A stretch of 7,889 nucleotides of DNA from Oscillospiraceae bacterium (GTDB lineage Bacteria; Bacillota_A; Clostridia; Oscillospirales; WRJC01), in the NCBI GenBank assembly GCA_009785015.1, contig WQXD01000175.1, positions 1-7,889 on the forward strand, given 5' to 3'. Under the pieces are notes generated by a model. That model was not told the DNA's origin. It ran no database searches and worked only from the letters and a program-made list of their open reading frames with translations. Position 1 is the stretch's first letter; each line of letters opens with the position of its first letter. This document shows positions 7,564 through 7,889 of the stretch, one piece after another. The translations under genes and the position numbers were made by a program.

Positions 7564-7889
7564 ATGGATGCGGCAAACGACAAAAATACAGCAAAACAGG
7601 ATATAAAATATATCGAGATAAATCCCGGGCAGCTTGAAACATCAAAGACGCTGGCAGGGCGGATAAGCGCGGTCCTGGACGGCAAAATGGCCCGCGACAT
7701 CAAAATACTCGAAGTAAACCGGCAGACGATCATCGCCGATTATTTCGTAGTGGCGACCGGAACCTCGCCCACGCACGTGAGGGCGCTGGCGGGAGAAGTC
7801 GAATTTCAAATGAGGGAAAAATTTGAAATATCGCCCTCAAGGATCAGCGGGCAGGGGAACGAGGACTGGATAATACTCGATTACGATTC
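7564..7889 (+). CDS. rsfS: Ribosomal silencing factor RsfS (3' partial)
   Basis: RsfS (RsfA, YbeB/YqeL, Iojap family) binds uL14 on the 50S subunit and blocks joining of the 30S subunit, reducing translation in starvation. The frame runs off the window end after 108 complete codons, so the C-terminal part is missing. The family core is clear: ARDIKILEV 43-51, ADYFVVATGTS 58-68, HVRALAGEVE 71-80, and near the edge a segment with Gly96, Trp102 and ILDYD 104-108, matching the conserved WILLDYGD region. Compared with Bacillus YqeL, the part before SKTLAGRI (27-34) is an extra N-terminal stretch of about 25 residues of no recognised motif. The gene follows the LCP gene by 31 bp with no terminator, so it is probably in the same transcript. 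Confidence 0.93.
   Translation, partial: MDAANDKNTAKQDIKYIEINPGQLETSKTLAGRISAVLDGKMARDIKILEVNRQTIIADYFVVATGTSPTHVRALAGEVEFQMREKFEISPSRISGQGNEDWIILDYD

Noticed and set aside
1..7889. Search for a novel defence, mobile or biosynthetic system.
   Set aside because: Every base except short gaps falls in seven recognisable housekeeping genes on one strand; no inverted-repeat termini, transposase, array or unknown gene was found.

Overview
This window looks like a stretch of chromosomal core genome from an anaerobic Firmicute, most likely a member of the Clostridia and plausibly an uncultured gut lineage. The evidence is the gene content and order (smc-ftsY and nadD-yqeK-LCP-rsfS are typical Firmicute neighbourhoods), Gram-positive style purine-rich Shine-Dalgarno sites, an LCP cell-wall ligase, and an SMC head of the Firmicute type with SGGEQ as its signature. 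Composition is moderate in GC by eye, with very A/G-rich coding strands, heavy AAA use for lysine, and ATA as the favoured isoleucine codon. The exact taxon cannot be fixed from the sequence alone.

Seven genes all lie on the + strand and fill almost the whole window. In order they are: smc (5' end cut off by the window edge), ftsY, an RdgB/HAM1-type XTP/dITP pyrophosphatase gene, nadD, yqeK, an LCP (LytR-CpsA-Psr) gene, and rsfS (3' end cut off). Gaps are 4, 10 and 11 bp, then a 14 bp overlap, a 4 bp ATGA overlap and a 31 bp gap. No terminator-like hairpin or convincing internal promoter was seen, so a single polycistronic unit is the simplest reading. There is no gene-free stretch over 31 bp, and no RNA gene, mobile element, CRISPR array or riboswitch.

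The functions are general housekeeping: chromosome organisation (SMC), membrane targeting of ribosomes (FtsY), three consecutive nucleotide-handling enzymes (non-canonical NTP removal, NAD synthesis, Ap4A hydrolysis), attachment of glycopolymers to the wall (LCP), and silencing of the large ribosomal subunit in starvation (RsfS). I see no sign of an undescribed system. The points worth a second look are modest: a non-standard FtsY G-domain motif, a contracted loop in the pyrophosphatase, an insertion in the LCP active-site region, an N-terminal extension on RsfS, ATA-rich codon usage, long A runs inside genes, and the joining of two neighbourhoods that are separate in Bacillus.
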